From CAIYOL01 sp964494805 (lineage in GTDB: Bacteria; Planctomycetota; Phycisphaerae; Sedimentisphaerales; Anaerobacaceae): DNA of 64,000 nucleotides. Shown piece by piece: positions 40,014 to 48,297 of this stretch. The stretch covers positions 124,001 through 188,000 of the forward strand of contig CAZBST010000002.1 of assembly GCA_964494805.1 (NCBI GenBank), written 5' to 3'. The notes beneath the pieces were generated by a model. It was not told the DNA's origin. It saw only the letters and a list, made by a program, of their open reading frames with translations, and ran no database searches. A program made the position numbers and the translations under genes. Position 1 is the stretch's first letter. Each line of letters opens with the position of its first letter.

Positions 40014-41729
40014 AAAAAGCAGACGATATCTGTGCTGGCAGCATTAGTAGTATCGCTAACAGCTTTACGCATTTGCGCAGGAACTCCCGTTGGCTATGAG
40101 GCTTATACTGCGTGGGAGGACTGGGCACGCCTACATCTCGGATTTAAGTCGGATTTGGCGTCCAGTTATGACCGTGATGGTGGAGGCGATGATTACAGCC
40201 AGTATGAATCTCCACCCGGGTTAATTACAGGAGACGTTAATGCTATTGTCAAAACTATCGAAGGGCCGGGAGTAATTTACCGCTTCTGGATGCCTCATGC
40301 GATGGCACGACGGTACTTTGTCGTGCGGATGTTCTTTGATGGCGAAGAGACAGCGAGAATTGATACAAACAGCACAGCCATTATGAATGGGGCATTCGGC
40401 TATTTCGCTGCTCCATTGATTACCACTTTTGCCGGCGGCCAAGTCTGCTATGAGCCAATTCCTTTTGCGCAATCGCTGCGTATCGAAACGAGAAACAAAA
40501 CATTTCCTCCGTGGGCTAACCAGCATTATTATCAGTACAGTTACCATACCTTTCCAACAGGTACAACTATTGATTCATATACCGGTCAACTCACGCCCCA
40601 ACAGGAACAAGCCCGCTCTGAGGTGGTGTCACTGTTCAATAATGTCGGCCAACACCCGGCTGGCAGCAGCCCAACAGCGATTGATGTTAATGTTTCTGCT
40701 GCGATGATTGGCCCCGATTCGAGCATTACTTTGGCCGATCTGACGGGACCCGGCCTAATTAGAAAGCTCAACATACGAATGGATGATGCTAATGATGTCG
40801 AATTGGGGGGACTGCGTCTGCAGGTATTCTACGACGGCCAGCAGATTCCAGCCGTCGACGTTTCCATAGCACACTTTTTTGGAGCGGGCAAGGAACGCGC
40901 AGCTTATCGAAGTGTCCCTCTCGGTACCGATTCGAACGACCCAAATGATGGATTCTACTGCTATTGGCCGATGCCATTTCACCAATCTGTATTAGTCCAA
41001 TTGTATAACGCTACCGATGAGCCAATTTTTATGGACTCAGCAACAATCGAGTACGAGGCCAAGAATATCGACAGGGATATGTGCTATCTGCATGCAGTAG
41101 AGAATACTTCAATGAAGCAATCCGGTCAGATTTATCACACATTGTTGTCAACAACCGGGCGGGGACACTATGTTGGCGATTTGCTTTATGTAGAGCAGGA
41201 CGCCAATAGTTTCTGGATGCTGGAGGGAGACGATGTCATCACTGTAGATGGAACAAGAACACAGAACGGGACAGGGTTAGAAGACACCTATAATGGCGGG
41301 GCATATTACAATTGGGTTGCCCCACAAAGCGATGAACCTGAGGGCGTATATCCCCAGTCGGCAACCCGCCCACTGAACGGAATTCTTTATGTGAATAAAA
41401 AAGATTTCCTGACAAGGGCAGACCAGTATCGCTGGCGGATTGCGGACTGCATACCATTTTCCCGCTCTATCGAAGTGAATGTTGAATGCAGCTATGGCAT
41501 TACCGGTTCCCGGTGGACATCGATAGGATTCTGGTATCAGCTGCCTTTCCCACTCGAAGACCTCAACGACGATAGAAATGTAGATTTGGTTGATTTCGCT
41601 ATTTTTGCCAACTGGTGGCTGGAGTCCGACTGCGGCGATTGTGGTAAAGCCGACCTTACCGGAGACAGCCAAGTAAAAGGGGATGATTTGCAAGAGTTCA
41701 CCAGTAACTGGTTGGCAAGTGTTGAATAG
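40011..41729 (+). CDS. secreted DUF2961 (GH172-like) protein with dockerin-like C-terminus
   Basis: DUF2961/GH172 proteins are beta-sandwich glycosidases acting on fructo- or arabinofuranosides. The family body spans about 30-480, with GLITGDVNAIVKTIEGPGVIYRFWMPH early and LRLQVFYDGQQIPAVDVSIAHFFG in the middle. Its C-terminus (about 505-570) is a dockerin-like EF-hand pair: LNDDRNVDLVDFAIFANWWL followed by DLTGDSQVKGDDLQEF. The first conventional start is a GTG at 40032, but the seven codons before it read (T/M)KKQTIS. With the following LAALVVSLTALRICAG they make a textbook signal peptide, and the ribosome site fits the ACG at 40011. I annotate from 40011 (572 residues). The ACG could be a true rare start, a recent ATG mutation or a sequence error. 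Confidence 0.75.
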   Translation, partial: TKKQTISVLAALVVSLTALRICAGTPVGYEAYTAWEDWARLHLGFKSDLASSYDRDGGGDDYSQYESPPGLITGDVNAIVKTIEGPGVIYRFWMPHAMARRYFVVRMFFDGEETARIDTNSTAIMNGAFGYFAAPLITTFAGGQVCYEPIPFAQSLRIETRNKTFPPWANQHYYQYSYHTFPTGTTIDSYTGQLTPQQEQARSEVVSLFNNVGQHPAGSSPTAIDVNVSAAMIGPDSSITLADLTGPGLIRKLNIRMDDANDVELGGLRLQVFYDGQQIPAVDVSIAHFFGAGKERAAYRSVPLGTDSNDPNDGFYCYWPMPFHQSVLVQLYNATDEPIFMDSATIEYEAKNIDRDMCYLHAVENTSMKQSGQIYHTLLSTTGRGHYVGDLLYVEQDANSFWMLEGDDVITVDGTRTQNGTGLEDTYNGGAYYNWVAPQSDEPEGVYPQSATRPLNGILYVNKKDFLTRADQYRWRIADCIPFSRSIEVNVECSYGITGSRWTSIGFWYQLPFPLEDLNDDRNVDLVDFAIFANWWLESDCGDCGKADLTGDSQVKGDDLQEFTSNWLASVE

Positions 41730-41738
41730 CTGTTGATG

Positions 41739-42530
41739 TCAGGTTGCGTAGGTATGCAGGCCGATAAAGAGCTTGGAGAGGTTCACCCAAAGCAGAGTTA
41801 TCACAATGACCACAAACCCCACAATAGCCCAGACGCTATTGATACGTGGTCGGGTTTTGCCGGACATATAACGGAAATGAAAATATCCGACGTAAACCAG
41901 CCACGACGCCAAAGACCATAGCTCTTTCGGGTCCCAGTTCCAGTAATCACCCCAGGCGAGTTTGCCCCAGACGCTTCCGAGAATCAGACCGAGTGTCAAT
42001 AAAGGAAAGCCGGCGCAAATCATACGGTAGGTTCCTTCTTCAAACGTCATAAGTTGTTCATCTTCTCGGGTAAAGCCGCTAAGCTGAAAAACGGCTTGGT
42101 AGGCGGCTTTTGCCATAAAAATATATGAGAGTATATAAGCAGCGACGTGAGGTGCGAAGAGCTGGCTTTGCAGCGCCGGCGGCAACTGCTGCGGCTCAGC
42201 GCTAAAGACAAAACCGGCGGGAAAAAGAACTATCGCTCCTATGAGCATATCGACTGAGAACCCGCCTACACGCAGGATATAGCGGCAAAACAGTGAGACC
42301 GGATAAATCAGCATTCCCAAACTCAGGAACACCTCAAAAAGGTTCTGAAATGGTATATGGCGAACATCATACCAACGATAGTCAAAAGCCAGGACAGCGA
42401 CCACAAAGCCTAAGATATATAAGATGTGGCCGGCCACGGGGCGACGCAGCAGTGCGGTCAGAAACGCAAGCAGATACGCAGCGATAGCAACGTAAATCAG
42501 TAATCCCTGTATTGTATATTTAATTTCCAT
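41739..42530 (-). CDS. ccsA: cytochrome c biogenesis protein CcsA/ResC
   Basis: CcsA is the membrane haem handling and delivery subunit of the system II cytochrome c synthase. The 263-residue protein has about eight membrane helices and the tryptophan-rich WWD region WGDYWNWDPKELWSL near 205-219, with flanking conserved histidines (FAPHVAAYI before it and FIGLHTY at the end) as haem ligands. It overlaps the ResB gene upstream by 11 bases, so the two are translationally coupled. Its stop is 9 bases from the convergent DUF2961 gene. Confidence 0.93.
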   Translation of the reverse strand: MEIKYTIQGLLIYVAIAAYLLAFLTALLRRPVAGHILYILGFVVAVLAFDYRWYDVRHIPFQNLFEVFLSLGMLIYPVSLFCRYILRVGGFSVDMLIGAIVLFPAGFVFSAEPQQLPPALQSQLFAPHVAAYILSYIFMAKAAYQAVFQLSGFTREDEQLMTFEEGTYRMICAGFPLLTLGLILGSVWGKLAWGDYWNWDPKELWSLASWLVYVGYFHFRYMSGKTRPRINSVWAIVGFVVIVITLLWVNLSKLFIGLHTYAT

Positions 42531-43257
42531 TTGAATTTTGCTTCGTAAAAATGTGCCTTACCCAAAAATGCCAGAAGACGCCGATGCCAAGCATTAAATA
42601 CCCGGCATAGACAAGGTTTAAACCCATATCGGAAACAACAGAAAGAACGGTATATTTGTGTCCCTCGGCGTCGTAAGAACTCTGGTAAAAATGGTATCCG
42701 CCAAAATGGAGAGGGTGATTTACCTCGATGCTTTTTTCAGCAACAACGTTTCCATCTTTGACGACTTGAACGTCGCTTATATAATCCCGGATGTATTCGG
42801 GCGTGTAGAATTCAATTCGGAAGTCCTTAAGTTTTATATAGAAGGGCAATTCTCTGGTCTGGCCACTGCCTTCCAGCCGGATGTGGTTTTCAGCATCTCC
42901 TTCGAAGATTACCATTTGACCTGCCTGGATTCTGTCGGTTCCAAGAAGCTGGTTTCGGACCTTAAGGCTGGTGCCGGAGCCCAAGAGAGCACCCACAAGA
43001 ACGAGGATACAGCCGCCGTGCATCAGAAAGAGACCGGGAAGACGAACCGGCCGGGGAAAAACCACAAAGGCCATTACCAAAAGAGCCATTAAAGCCAACC
43101 AATAAGCGGATAATACCGGGGAGTTAAAAAAGCTTTTTGCCCGGTATGAGCCGAGAAACGCACCGTAGACAGACAGAAGAATCAGTAATACGACCATCGC
43201 CAGCACAATCCACATCACGGCACGTCGAAACTTTTTATAAGTTTCTTCTATACCCAT
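42520..43257 (-). CDS. resB: cytochrome c biogenesis protein ResB/Ccs1-like
   Basis: ResB forms the system II synthase with CcsA and presents apocytochrome to haem outside the membrane. The 245-residue protein has three N-terminal membrane helices (about 13-35, 48-66 and 74-96), an extracytoplasmic beta-rich region (about 100-205) with the LPFYIKLKDFRIEFY and HPLHFGGYHFYQSSYD segments typical of ResB, and a final helix. It is shorter than Bacillus ResB (over 500 residues), as in the compact forms found in several phyla. Partnership with ccsA supports the call. Confidence 0.88.
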   Translation of the reverse strand: MGIEETYKKFRRAVMWIVLAMVVLLILLSVYGAFLGSYRAKSFFNSPVLSAYWLALMALLVMAFVVFPRPVRLPGLFLMHGGCILVLVGALLGSGTSLKVRNQLLGTDRIQAGQMVIFEGDAENHIRLEGSGQTRELPFYIKLKDFRIEFYTPEYIRDYISDVQVVKDGNVVAEKSIEVNHPLHFGGYHFYQSSYDAEGHKYTVLSVVSDMGLNLVYAGYLMLGIGVFWHFWVRHIFTKQNSNGN

Positions 43258-43285
43258 AATCAGAGTAATCCGATAATTGTTTTAC

Positions 43286-43314
43286 TTGACAAATTACACT
43301 AAATTGTGCATAAT
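43286..43314 (+). promoter_or_regulatory. candidate sigma70 promoter of the FHA gene
   Basis: A perfect TTGACA (43286-43291) is followed by a 17-base spacer and CATAAT (43309-43314). The predicted start lies about 42 bases before the GTG start codon. A GGGAGG ribosome site lies at 43350-43355. Confidence 0.6.
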
Positions 43315-43362
43315 ATACAAAGTATACGAGCTTTATAATCTAAAATATAGGGAGGACAACCA

Positions 43363-44328
43363 GTGCTTTTGGTTGTAAAACAAAATGGTCGAACTGTCAA
43401 TGAATTTCAGTTCGCCAAGGGACCTATTTACATAGGCAGGCAGGAAAGCAGCCAGATTTGCCTGCACGACGGAGCGGTCTCAAGACAGCATGCGGTAATC
43501 TTCAACACCCAAGATGGAAAATGGATGGTCGAAGACCTCGACTCGGTGAACAAGACATATCTGAACGACCAGGCAATTCACAAGGTTGAGATTAAAACCG
43601 GTGATTGTCTTCGTATAACCGACCATATTATCGAAATCAATCTCAAAGATGGTGATGAAGCTGAGGAACCAACTCGTTTGGAAGATACACTTGCCGCACC
43701 TATCGCACCAGCCGACACAGTTGCCGCACCCACTCCCGCACCCACTCCCGCACCTGCTGCCGCACCCGTCGCCGCACGTGCCACGCCAACCGGCGTACCA
43801 GCCGGCGCACCACAAGTTATAGAAAGAAAATTAGATACGACGGACGCTCCCCCTATAAGATTACCGCCCCAAAGAGGAATGGATTTATTGCAGTCCATTG
43901 AAGCAATCAGCAAAGCCAGCAACCTGGATGAGCTGCTGCTGGCCTTATTGGATACCACATCAAAACAGCTTGGTACATATCATAATTGGTGTGCATTGAG
44001 AGGTGAGCCTACAGGCCCGATGACACATCACGCCGGCAGAACCCGAGAAGGCCAAACATTGGAGCTGAGCAGTATAAAACTTAATGAAAAAATCAATGAG
44101 GCGATTGAGAAAAGCCACTTCCTGCTTTTTATCTTTTCGAAAGATATGACCAAAGACGAAAAAGGCCAGATTCGCTCCGTCGTGATAGCGCCTATGGTAG
44201 GCCCAGCCGGCTGTTTCGGTGTGTTATACGCCAATAATACTTTTCGCGATGACCACTACAGCCTCAGCGATTTGGACTATCTTATGCTGCTCGGAATGCA
44301 CATAGCCGCTGCGGTGCAAAAGCTCTAA
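43363..44328 (+). CDS. FHA domain protein with C-terminal GAF-like domain
   Basis: FHA domains bind phosphothreonine peptides and usually act with Ser/Thr kinases. The N-terminal domain (about 1-95) has the key pattern IYIGRQESSQICL, then SRQHAVIF and the DLDSVNKTYLN loop. A low-complexity Pro/Ala linker (about 105-150) made of PTPAP repeats follows. The C-terminal part (about 175-320) matches a GAF-like sensor, ending FGVLYANNTF and a helical DLDYLMLLGMHIAAAVQKL. The start is GTG with GGGAGGACAACCA upstream. No kinase or phosphatase lies in the window. A phospho-dependent regulator is the likely role and the ligand of the GAF part is unknown. Confidence 0.85.
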   Translation: MLLVVKQNGRTVNEFQFAKGPIYIGRQESSQICLHDGAVSRQHAVIFNTQDGKWMVEDLDSVNKTYLNDQAIHKVEIKTGDCLRITDHIIEINLKDGDEAEEPTRLEDTLAAPIAPADTVAAPTPAPTPAPAAAPVAARATPTGVPAGAPQVIERKLDTTDAPPIRLPPQRGMDLLQSIEAISKASNLDELLLALLDTTSKQLGTYHNWCALRGEPTGPMTHHAGRTREGQTLELSSIKLNEKINEAIEKSHFLLFIFSKDMTKDEKGQIRSVVIAPMVGPAGCFGVLYANNTFRDDHYSLSDLDYLMLLGMHIAAAVQKL

Positions 44329-44368
44329 ATTCGCAACTCAATCTACCGAACAACAAATAACAGAAAGT

Positions 44369-45976
44369 TCATTGCCTTTTATATTTGCCGATTAGCTGTC
44401 CCTGCCCGAGAATGTGTCCTTCCATTGCCTTGAGCAGCTCGGCCTTTTTGGCGCCGGGGGCCAAATCAAGCTTCGTATCGAGCGCATAAATCTTAAAGAA
44501 GTACCTGTGTGTGCCGCTCGGCGGACAGGGGCCACCGTAGCCAACCTTTCTAAAGTCAGTAGTCCCATGCTTGGCGCCGTTGGGCAAAGTCTTATCCGGG
44601 GGGATGTTTTCTTCGAGCTTTCTGGTTTCAGCCGGCAGGCCGAATATGACCCAGTGTACCCACGTTCCCATCGGTGCATCAGGGTCATCTGATATAAGAG
44701 CTATACTTTTGGTGCCCTCGGGCAGCGCATCCCATTCCAAAGGTGGTGAAATATTCTGGCCGTCGCAGGTATACTTCGGCGGAATCATCCCACCCTCGGC
44801 AAAAGCTGGACTTGTAATTTTTATTTCCATAACATTGCCTCCTTTTTTATCCTGCTGCGTTTGTTTGGCAGCTTGAGCTGCCGGATTCGTATCGAGCAAT
44901 TCGCAGACACACCATAGCAAAGGCGCCTGCCCATGCAGCTCTCCCGGCACTTTCGGTCTTTTAAGATAGTATTCGATATTGTCCCCTTGTCCCGTGCCGG
45001 TACATATATCTCTGAGGTTTGCCTGGCCATCAAGGTGCGCACAAAGTGCGTCACAGGCCTTTTGCACAGCGAGGCGATATTCGTCGCCTTTGAGCCAGCC
45101 GTATTTAACCCCTGTAATCATTGCATAGGTGAACATGGCAGTGCAGGAGCTTTCAGGCCATGCGGCCCGGTAGTCAATCAACTGGCGCCACATTCCGTTT
45201 TCAGACTGGTATTTCAGAAGGGTCGCCATCATCTTGAGATAGCCATCCATAATCAGGCTTCTTTTGGGGTGGTCCTGCGGCAAAGACTTGAGAACCTCGG
45301 TCAGGGCCGACGCTACCCAGCCGTTCCCGCGTCCCCAATAGAATGGATGCTTGGGGCCGTGATAAAACAGGCCGGACGGCTGCTGCAGCTTTTTGAGATA
45401 TGCGGCGATTTGCAATGCCGCCCTGTCTGCATATTTGATTTCACCTGTCGCCCTGTATGCCTGCATCTGCAGCATACCGACCATATACATATCGTCAATC
45501 CACCAGCGGGTCTGGCTCGTCAAACCATCCGCTCGCGGGTTCTGCCACTGCTTGTCCGCAAAAGCCAATCCCAGTTCGAGGAATTTTTTATCATGTGTTC
45601 GCATATACATTTCGAGCGGCAGAATACCTATAACTGCCTGGTCAACGTGCGGCTTTTTTGAAATGAGCCCGCCTTTATCGAACACGCTGCCATAGCGTTT
45701 GTTTAACTCAGCCAAAAGTTCTTTGCCACCGGCCAGAGCCGCAAAACGGTATGCGCTATAACCGGCACAGGCCTCGGCGTAATGGAGACCTTCGTTCTCA
45801 TAAAGCATATAATCTTTGCGGTTAAGCAGGTTTTTGACTAAGCGCATTCCTATTTCTGTCGGCGTGCAGCCATTCCCGTAATCGATTAGGATTTCGTTTG
45901 CACAAGCAGAGTAAATAAACAAGTTAGTAATAGTTAGTAAGATTAGAAGATAAGACAAATATTTTCTTAAACACAT
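44369..45976 (-). CDS. GH105/GH88-like unsaturated glucuronyl hydrolase fused to a YbhB/PEBP protein
   Basis: One open frame holds two complete families. Residues 1-27 form a signal peptide. Residues 30-370 match YteR-type GH105/GH88 hydrolases, which remove unsaturated uronic acid from lyase products: HVDQAVIGILPLEMY, WWIDDMYMVGMLQMQAYRATG with the catalytic-type Asp, FYWGRGNGWVASAL and a MW.QLIDY segment. Residues 383-535 are a full-length phosphatidylethanolamine-binding-like protein of the YbhB/YbcL group, with DDPDAPMGTWVHWVIFGLP and PPSGTHRYFFKIYALD. At the junction AAAGGAGG lies 7 bases before the ATG of the YbhB part, exactly as for a separate gene. The frame starts 19 bases after the purine permease, so the pair may be co-transcribed. 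No stop separates the domains. Confidence 0.8.
   Translation of the reverse strand: MCLRKYLSYLLILLTITNLFIYSACANEILIDYGNGCTPTEIGMRLVKNLLNRKDYMLYENEGLHYAEACAGYSAYRFAALAGGKELLAELNKRYGSVFDKGGLISKKPHVDQAVIGILPLEMYMRTHDKKFLELGLAFADKQWQNPRADGLTSQTRWWIDDMYMVGMLQMQAYRATGEIKYADRAALQIAAYLKKLQQPSGLFYHGPKHPFYWGRGNGWVASALTEVLKSLPQDHPKRSLIMDGYLKMMATLLKYQSENGMWRQLIDYRAAWPESSCTAMFTYAMITGVKYGWLKGDEYRLAVQKACDALCAHLDGQANLRDICTGTGQGDNIEYYLKRPKVPGELHGQAPLLWCVCELLDTNPAAQAAKQTQQDKKGGNVMEIKITSPAFAEGGMIPPKYTCDGQNISPPLEWDALPEGTKSIALISDDPDAPMGTWVHWVIFGLPAETRKLEENIPPDKTLPNGAKHGTTDFRKVGYGGPCPPSGTHRYFFKIYALDTKLDLAPGAKKAELLKAMEGHILGQGQLIGKYKRQ
44828..44845 (-). promoter_or_regulatory. internal Shine-Dalgarno and start codon for the PEBP domain
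   Basis: On the minus strand AAAGGAGG at 44845-44838 is followed by CAATGTT and an ATG at 44830-44828. Initiation here would yield a 153-residue free YbhB-like protein, the usual family length, in addition to the fused product. Confidence 0.65.
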
Positions 45977-45995
45977 AATAAAAATTTTTCCTTTC

Positions 45996-47324
45996 TTATC
46001 CGGCAGTACCTATTAATCGGCTGATTAGCTCACCGAGCCTGTCGTGCGTCAAAAAGCCTATAGAAAGTAATGCAATCAGCCACATAGTGGGTTTGATCTC
46101 GCGGATTTTGCCGCAGACAGTCTTTATGACTACAAATGATAAAAAGCCGAACGCCAGTCCCGCACTGATGCTGTAGCTCAAGGCTATCATTACCATAATA
46201 ATAAAGGCGGGAAATGCCTCTTCGACATCTGCAAAGTTAATTTTTTTAACCTCTTTCATCATAAACAACCCGACCATAATAAGCGCCGGTGCCGTCGCAT
46301 ACTCAGGCACTATCCGAACAACAGGTATAAATAACAAGGCCAGCAGGAACAGCAGTCCCGTAACTATCGACGTCAAACCGGTCCGCCCGCCCTGTTCTAT
46401 ACCCGCCGCCGACTCGGCATAAGAAGTGGTGGTTGAGCTTCCGAACAATGCTCCGACCATAGTCGCCAGCGCATCGATACCTAAAAGTCTGTCCAGTCCC
46501 TTGATTTTATTATTTTCATCAACCATACCGGCCTGGCCGCAACAGGCAACAAGTGTGCCGATACTATCAAACATATCTACAAACATCAACGTGAATATGC
46601 TGCCGAAAAAGCTCCATTTAAGGGCACCGATGATATCAAGTTTCAGCGCAATAGGGCTGATATCTATATCAAGGGAGATAAACCGTTCCGGAATCTCGAT
46701 CTTCCCAAAGACAGCTGCTAAAACCGTGCCTACCAAAATACCGACAAGCAGCGACCCTCTTATTTTCTTCGCCTCCAGATAAATCATCACAAGAAGTCCC
46801 GCAAGTCCTATTAAAACCGTTGAGGTTATTGGCCCGGCTGAAACAATAGTAACCTCGTTGGAAACAACGATACCTAAATCTGCCAGCCCCATGAACGTAA
46901 TAAAAAGTCCAATCCCGACCGCGATAGCCGAAATAAGTGATGCTGGTATCGCCTCGACAATCTTTTTTCTCAATCCCAGCAAGGTCAATATCAGAAAAAA
47001 CAAACCCGACAAAAACACAACACCCAAAGCTGTTTGCCAATCCATCTTGCCCGAAACAACAAGATATGCAAAGATTGCGTTCAGCCCCATACCCGGTGCC
47101 ATCGCTATCGGGGCGTTGGCAAAAATACCGGTTATTATCGTGGCAATCGCTGATACTATACAGGTCACCGCGATAAGAGCGTCCTTGTCCATTCCTGTAG
47201 GCCCAAGGATGTTCGGCTGTGAGAATATAATATACGCCATTGTAAGAAATGTTGTCAGCCCCGCTACAACCTCGATTTTCACGCTTGTCTGTTTATCTTT
47301 GAGATGAAAAATGGAATTGACCAT
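45996..47324 (-). CDS. NCS2/AzgA-type purine permease
   Basis: This is an adenine/guanine/hypoxanthine proton symporter of the cytoplasmic membrane. The 442-residue protein has about 12-14 membrane helices. It shows the AzgA-group pattern: the N-terminal segment FLTMAYIIFSQPNILGPTGMD, APGMGLNAIFAY, VDMFDSIGTLVACC and GSSTTTSYAESAAGIEQGGRTGL. These are close to PbuG/PbuO-type transporters. The start ATG follows AGGCAGGTAATAAT. The downstream GH105-PEBP frame follows after 19 bases on the same strand. Confidence 0.92.
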   Translation of the reverse strand: MVNSIFHLKDKQTSVKIEVVAGLTTFLTMAYIIFSQPNILGPTGMDKDALIAVTCIVSAIATIITGIFANAPIAMAPGMGLNAIFAYLVVSGKMDWQTALGVVFLSGLFFLILTLLGLRKKIVEAIPASLISAIAVGIGLFITFMGLADLGIVVSNEVTIVSAGPITSTVLIGLAGLLVMIYLEAKKIRGSLLVGILVGTVLAAVFGKIEIPERFISLDIDISPIALKLDIIGALKWSFFGSIFTLMFVDMFDSIGTLVACCGQAGMVDENNKIKGLDRLLGIDALATMVGALFGSSTTTSYAESAAGIEQGGRTGLTSIVTGLLFLLALLFIPVVRIVPEYATAPALIMVGLFMMKEVKKINFADVEEAFPAFIIMVMIALSYSISAGLAFGFLSFVVIKTVCGKIREIKPTMWLIALLSIGFLTHDRLGELISRLIGTAG

Positions 47325-47430
47325 ATTATTACCTGCCTGAACATCCTTTCCATTCAGCCGTACTTATCTAAACGCCGGTGTCGATTCAATACTATAGATT
47401 AAGCCGAAAAAAGCAATGATTTCTTTTCTC

Positions 47431-47459
47431 TTGATAAATAGGAAAGACCTGTATATATA
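47431..47459 (+). promoter_or_regulatory. candidate sigma70 promoter of the ferritin-like gene
   Basis: TTGATA (47431-47436) and TATATA (47454-47459) are separated by 17 bases and lie 56 bases upstream of the start codon, in the divergent gap after the permease gene. Confidence 0.45.
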
Positions 47460-47514
47460 TTGGCCAACAGAAAACAACTTTCTTTAAGAATTTAATCCAA
47501 TTTGGAGGTGAAAA

Positions 47515-47937
47515 ATGGCTATCACATCGGAAAAGCTTGTCGAGCTTTTAAATAAGGATTTGGAGCTGGAATATTCTGCCGCGATTCAGTACATAAACCA
47601 CGCTGCAGTTATGACCGGCGCCGCCTATGGCGACATCATCAAAGAGTTGAAAATTCACGCCAACGAGGAAGTCGGCCACGCAATGATTCTCGCCGACCAG
47701 ATTGATTATCTCGGCGGCTCACCCAGCGTCGCGGTCGGCCCAATTCATATATCAGAGGGCAATGACCAGATGCTCGAGCAGGACCTCGCAGGCGAGGAAG
47801 ACGCGATAAAAAGATACAAGGCAAGAATCGAACAGGCCGAGGAGCTTAAGGAATTCGCTCTCGCCCAGCAGCTAAGAACTATATTGGCTGTCGAGCAGGA
47901 GCACGCGATGGACCTCAAACAGGCCCTCGGCCAATAA
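47515..47937 (+). CDS. ferritin-like / bacterioferritin-type diiron protein
   Basis: Members of this family oxidise ferrous iron and store or detoxify it in the cytoplasm. The 140-residue four-helix protein has diiron ligands in the expected spacing: Glu in LELEYSAAIQY (helix A), the EEVGHA motif near 51-56 (helix B), GEEDAIKRY near 93-101 (helix C) and EQEHAMDL near 127-134 (helix D). It begins MAITSEKLVELLNKDLELE and is close to short Bfr-like proteins of anaerobes, without an obvious haem methionine at the usual site. It has a strong ribosome site, GGAGGTGAAAA-ATG. It is followed by the tRNA-Leu gene on the other strand. Confidence 0.87.
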   Translation: MAITSEKLVELLNKDLELEYSAAIQYINHAAVMTGAAYGDIIKELKIHANEEVGHAMILADQIDYLGGSPSVAVGPIHISEGNDQMLEQDLAGEEDAIKRYKARIEQAEELKEFALAQQLRTILAVEQEHAMDLKQALGQ

Positions 47938-47968
47938 CCTGATAATATCGCTTAGATGGACCCATAAA

Positions 47969-48052
47969 TGCGAGAGAGAGGAGTCGAACCTCCACGGGCT
48001 TTCACCCACAAGGTCCTAAGCCTTGCGCGTCTGCCAGTTCCGCCACTCTCGC
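47969..48052 (-). tRNA. tRNA-Leu (UAG)
   Basis: The minus strand folds as a class II tRNA. The acceptor GCGAGAG pairs with CTCTCGC, the anticodon arm is CAAGG-CTTAGGA-CCTTG with anticodon UAG, there is a long variable arm, and the T arm is GGAGG-TTCGACT-CCTCT. The discriminator base is A and CCA is not encoded. UAG reads CUN leucine codons. It lies 6 bases upstream of xseB on the same strand. Confidence 0.95.
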
Positions 48053-48058
48053 CTAATC

Positions 48059-48283
48059 CTATTCTGAATTCTCCTCCTTGCTTATCTTCTCAATCCGCTT
48101 CTCGGCTTTTTCCAGTATGCCCTTGCAGTGTTTAATCAATGCCATTCCCTTTTCATATTGTTCAAGACTATCCTGCAGAGGTATTTTGCCCTGCTCTATT
48201 TTGCCGACAATACCGGTCAGCTCTTTGATTGCCTCTTCGAAGCTCATTTTGCCGATATCATTTTTCTTCTCGTCTTTTGCCAT
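48059..48283 (-). CDS. xseB: exodeoxyribonuclease VII small subunit
   Basis: XseB is the small helical subunit that wraps the large subunit of the single-strand-specific exonuclease VII. The 74-residue protein has the family core MSFEEAIKELTGIVGKIEQG followed by LQDSLEQYEKGMALIKHC. It lies 14 bases downstream of xseA on the same strand, and the stop is 6 bases before the tRNA-Leu gene, so processing of a shared transcript is possible. Confidence 0.94.
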   Translation of the reverse strand: MAKDEKKNDIGKMSFEEAIKELTGIVGKIEQGKIPLQDSLEQYEKGMALIKHCKGILEKAEKRIEKISKEENSE

Positions 48284-48297
48284 AATCAGACCCCGGT

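Noticed and set aside
40011..41729. A cellulosome-like system based on the dockerin-like domains
   Set aside because: No cohesin or scaffoldin is seen in the window, and such domains are common in planctomycetes without cohesins.
44369..45976. GH105-PEBP junction as a frameshift or pseudogene
   Set aside because: Both halves are full length with intact key motifs and the frame is continuous. Nothing is missing except the expected stop codon.
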